A DNA stretch of 6,092 nt. It comes from Anaerolineales bacterium. Lineage in GTDB: Bacteria > Chloroflexota > Anaerolineae > B4-G1 > DUEL01. Positions 5,176-6,092 of this stretch are shown in pieces (within the stretch, counting starts at the first letter, position 1; the number at the start of each line of letters is the position of its first letter). Below the pieces are notes generated by a model. It did no database searches and was not told where the DNA came from. It saw only the letters and a program-made list of their open reading frames with translations. A program made the translations under genes and the position numbers. Location of the stretch: contig DQUX01000331.1 of assembly GCA_015662065.1 (NCBI GenBank), forward strand, positions 1 to 6,092, read 5' to 3'.

Positions 5176-5535
5176 TCAGGGGGCTGTGCAATGATAGACG
5201 GTGCGCTCGGTGGAAGAAGGAAACCCGCTGCAGACCGGAGAGGTGGAATCCTTCCTGGCACACCATTCCTGGGTGCGAAGGACCAGCGATCGCCCCCGCG
5301 GCAGCAAGGAAAGGCGAGCCCACAACCCCGCTCGAAGAGCGCATACGTGATCGCAGGTCCCACCTCGCTGAGCTTCGGGACAGTCACAGGTCAGATCGCC
5401 GGAGGGGCGAAGGAAAACGATGGCAAGGCTTGTCCGATCCTGGACTGCTACTATACGACCGGGGAGCACCGAGTAACACTCCAGACCAGGTGAAAGTCTG
5501 GTCACATCAAACGAAGAGTTCACTTCTACATACAT
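5176..5535 (-). CDS. SWIM zinc-finger small protein (119 aa)
   Basis: ATG at 5535 is preceded by GGAGGTG (5546-5540), which lies inside the end of the upstream gene; that gene's TGA is only 1 nt before this ATG, so the two are coupled. The protein has strand-like segments at about 23-32 and 36-43, followed by C50-D-C52, eight residues, then C61-D-H63. This is an exact CxCx8CxH SWIM zinc finger, and it continues into a helix (VCALRAGLWARL). The C-terminal third is rich in Ser, Arg and Cys and shows no known domain. SWIM fingers occur in SWI/SNF-type helicases, MuDR transposases and recombination mediators such as Sws1, where they bind DNA or proteins. Here the finger stands nearly alone, so a role as a small adaptor or nucleic-acid-binding protein is only inferred. 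Confidence 0.78.
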   Translation of the reverse strand: MYVEVNSSFDVTRLSPGLECYSVLPGRIVAVQDRTSLAIVFLRPSGDLTCDCPEAQRGGTCDHVCALRAGLWARLSLLPRGRSLVLRTQEWCARKDSTSPVCSGFPSSTERTVYHCTAP

Positions 5536-5546
5536 ATCACACCTCC
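5536..5546 (-). promoter_or_regulatory. Shine-Dalgarno site inside the end of the coiled-coil gene
   Basis: GGAGGTG (5546-5540) lies within the last codons of the coiled-coil membrane gene and overlaps its TGA (5539-5537). The core GGAGG is 6 nt from the ATG at 5535. It fixes the start of the SWIM gene and indicates coupled translation of the two proteins. Confidence 0.7.
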
Positions 5547-6091
5547 GGCTCGCTACTGACTACTTCTCGCCGTCGACCGTCCCCGTTGCCAGAGGGCTGG
5601 CGAGCAAGTTCCTGATGACGCATCAGGCGCTCGTTGGCCTGAGCTAGACAACGGGCCATCACTCGCCATTCTCCTTCCGCCGACTCATCCGTGCTCACCC
5701 ACTTTCCTCGCCCCAAAGCGACCAGACAGAAAGCGAGCCCGCCTCCGACCGCAAGTATTGCCAGGCCCAACACCGTTGTCAGAACTACCTCACGCATTTG
5801 GAGCAAGATCAGTTCCATCCGTTGCCGTTCCCTTTGATAGGCCAACTCCTGTTCCTGTTGTTGCCGTCGGAACTCCGCCTCCTGACGCCGCTGTTCCTCT
5901 CGGTCCTGCGCCTCGGCCTCCAATTCCCGTTGGTAGTACTCAAGGTCAATGGCGGCCCTCCGAGCCTCGACATCTGTCTCTTGCTCGATCTGGCGGGCTT
6001 GGGCGCGGCTGGTGTGTGGGTTCATAACATCAGCATTGGCTAGGGCCAAACCCAGAATCGATCCGGCGATAAGTATGACCAACACCAACAC
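5537..6091 (-). CDS. Membrane protein with long charged coiled coil between two hydrophobic segments (5' end uncertain)
   Basis: The frame is open to the right edge; GTG at 6091 is the first possible start in view, but the gene may begin outside the window. The visible 184 residues start with a hydrophobic segment (about 1-19, VLVILIAGSILGLALANA) that could be a signal peptide or first helix. A Glu/Gln/Arg-rich region (about 28-96, with EEQRRQEAEFRRQQQEQELAY within it) should form a long coiled coil. A strong membrane helix follows (about 100-126, VVLTTVLGLAILAVGGGLAFCLVAL). A hydrophilic tail of about 55 residues ends in Arg- and Glu-rich sequence. The plan suggests a membrane-anchored oligomer with the coil on one side and the tail on the other. 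No family is recognised. It is translationally linked to the SWIM gene that follows. Confidence 0.75.
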   Translation of the reverse strand: MLVLVILIAGSILGLALANADVMNPHTSRAQARQIEQETDVEARRAAIDLEYYQRELEAEAQDREEQRRQEAEFRRQQQEQELAYQRERQRMELILLQMREVVLTTVLGLAILAVGGGLAFCLVALGRGKWVSTDESAEGEWRVMARCLAQANERLMRHQELARQPSGNGDGRRREVVSSEPEV

Positions 6092-6092
6092 C

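Noticed and set aside
5008..5493. Plus-strand frame of 161 codons opposite the two SWIM-type genes
   Set aside because: There is no ribosome site or motif, whereas the minus strand has strong ribosome sites and cysteine/histidine clusters.
5758..6043. Two overlapping plus-strand frames opposite the coiled-coil membrane gene
   Set aside because: They are Pro/Leu-rich antisense translations of Glu/Arg/Gln codons; the minus-strand coiled coil and membrane helix are the coherent product.

Overview
The window is GC-rich (roughly 60-65% by eye). It has compact, mostly operonic genes, a TTG start and a Thr/Pro/Gly-rich extracellular linker. Short degenerate tandem repeats fill the few intergenic gaps. 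It also carries a two-gene SufC/SufB-type Fe-S module of the small kind typical of anaerobic bacteria and archaea. Together these suggest a bacterium such as an anaerobic or thermophilic member of the Chloroflexota. That assignment is an inference; no marker gene here fixes the taxonomy.

Left edge (1-282, minus): the N-terminal part of a single-pass membrane protein runs off the window. It has a well-placed promoter whose start point would give a leaderless mRNA. The 283-525 gap holds that promoter, a possible weak extended -10 promoter facing right, and a large imperfect inverted repeat built of 7-nt units in the leader of the next gene.

Centre (526-4405, plus): four tightly packed genes form a likely operon. 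They are a SufC-type ABC ATPase, a short SufB/SufD-type scaffold overlapping it by 8 nt, an exported protein with two thioredoxin-like domains joined to a six-helix CcdA/DsbD membrane domain, and a TrmO/TsaA-family tRNA methyltransferase that starts 2 nt after the previous stop. The first two should build Fe-S clusters in the cytosol. The third should pass reducing equivalents across the membrane to extracytoplasmic thiols. TrmO modifies tRNA and is probably a passenger.

Right part (4405-6091, minus): a converging operon of small genes, most with strong Shine-Dalgarno sites, ends at an intrinsic terminator that abuts the trmO stop codon. In transcription order it encodes a membrane protein with a long charged coiled coil, a 119-aa protein with a canonical SWIM zinc finger (CxCx8CxH), a 95-aa protein with a variant SWIM-like cysteine/histidine cluster, a 59-aa two-helix membrane protein, and a possible 30-aa hydrophobic peptide. 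I do not recognise this set as a described system, and it is the most interesting part of the window. No tRNA, rRNA, CRISPR array, transposase or insertion sequence was seen.
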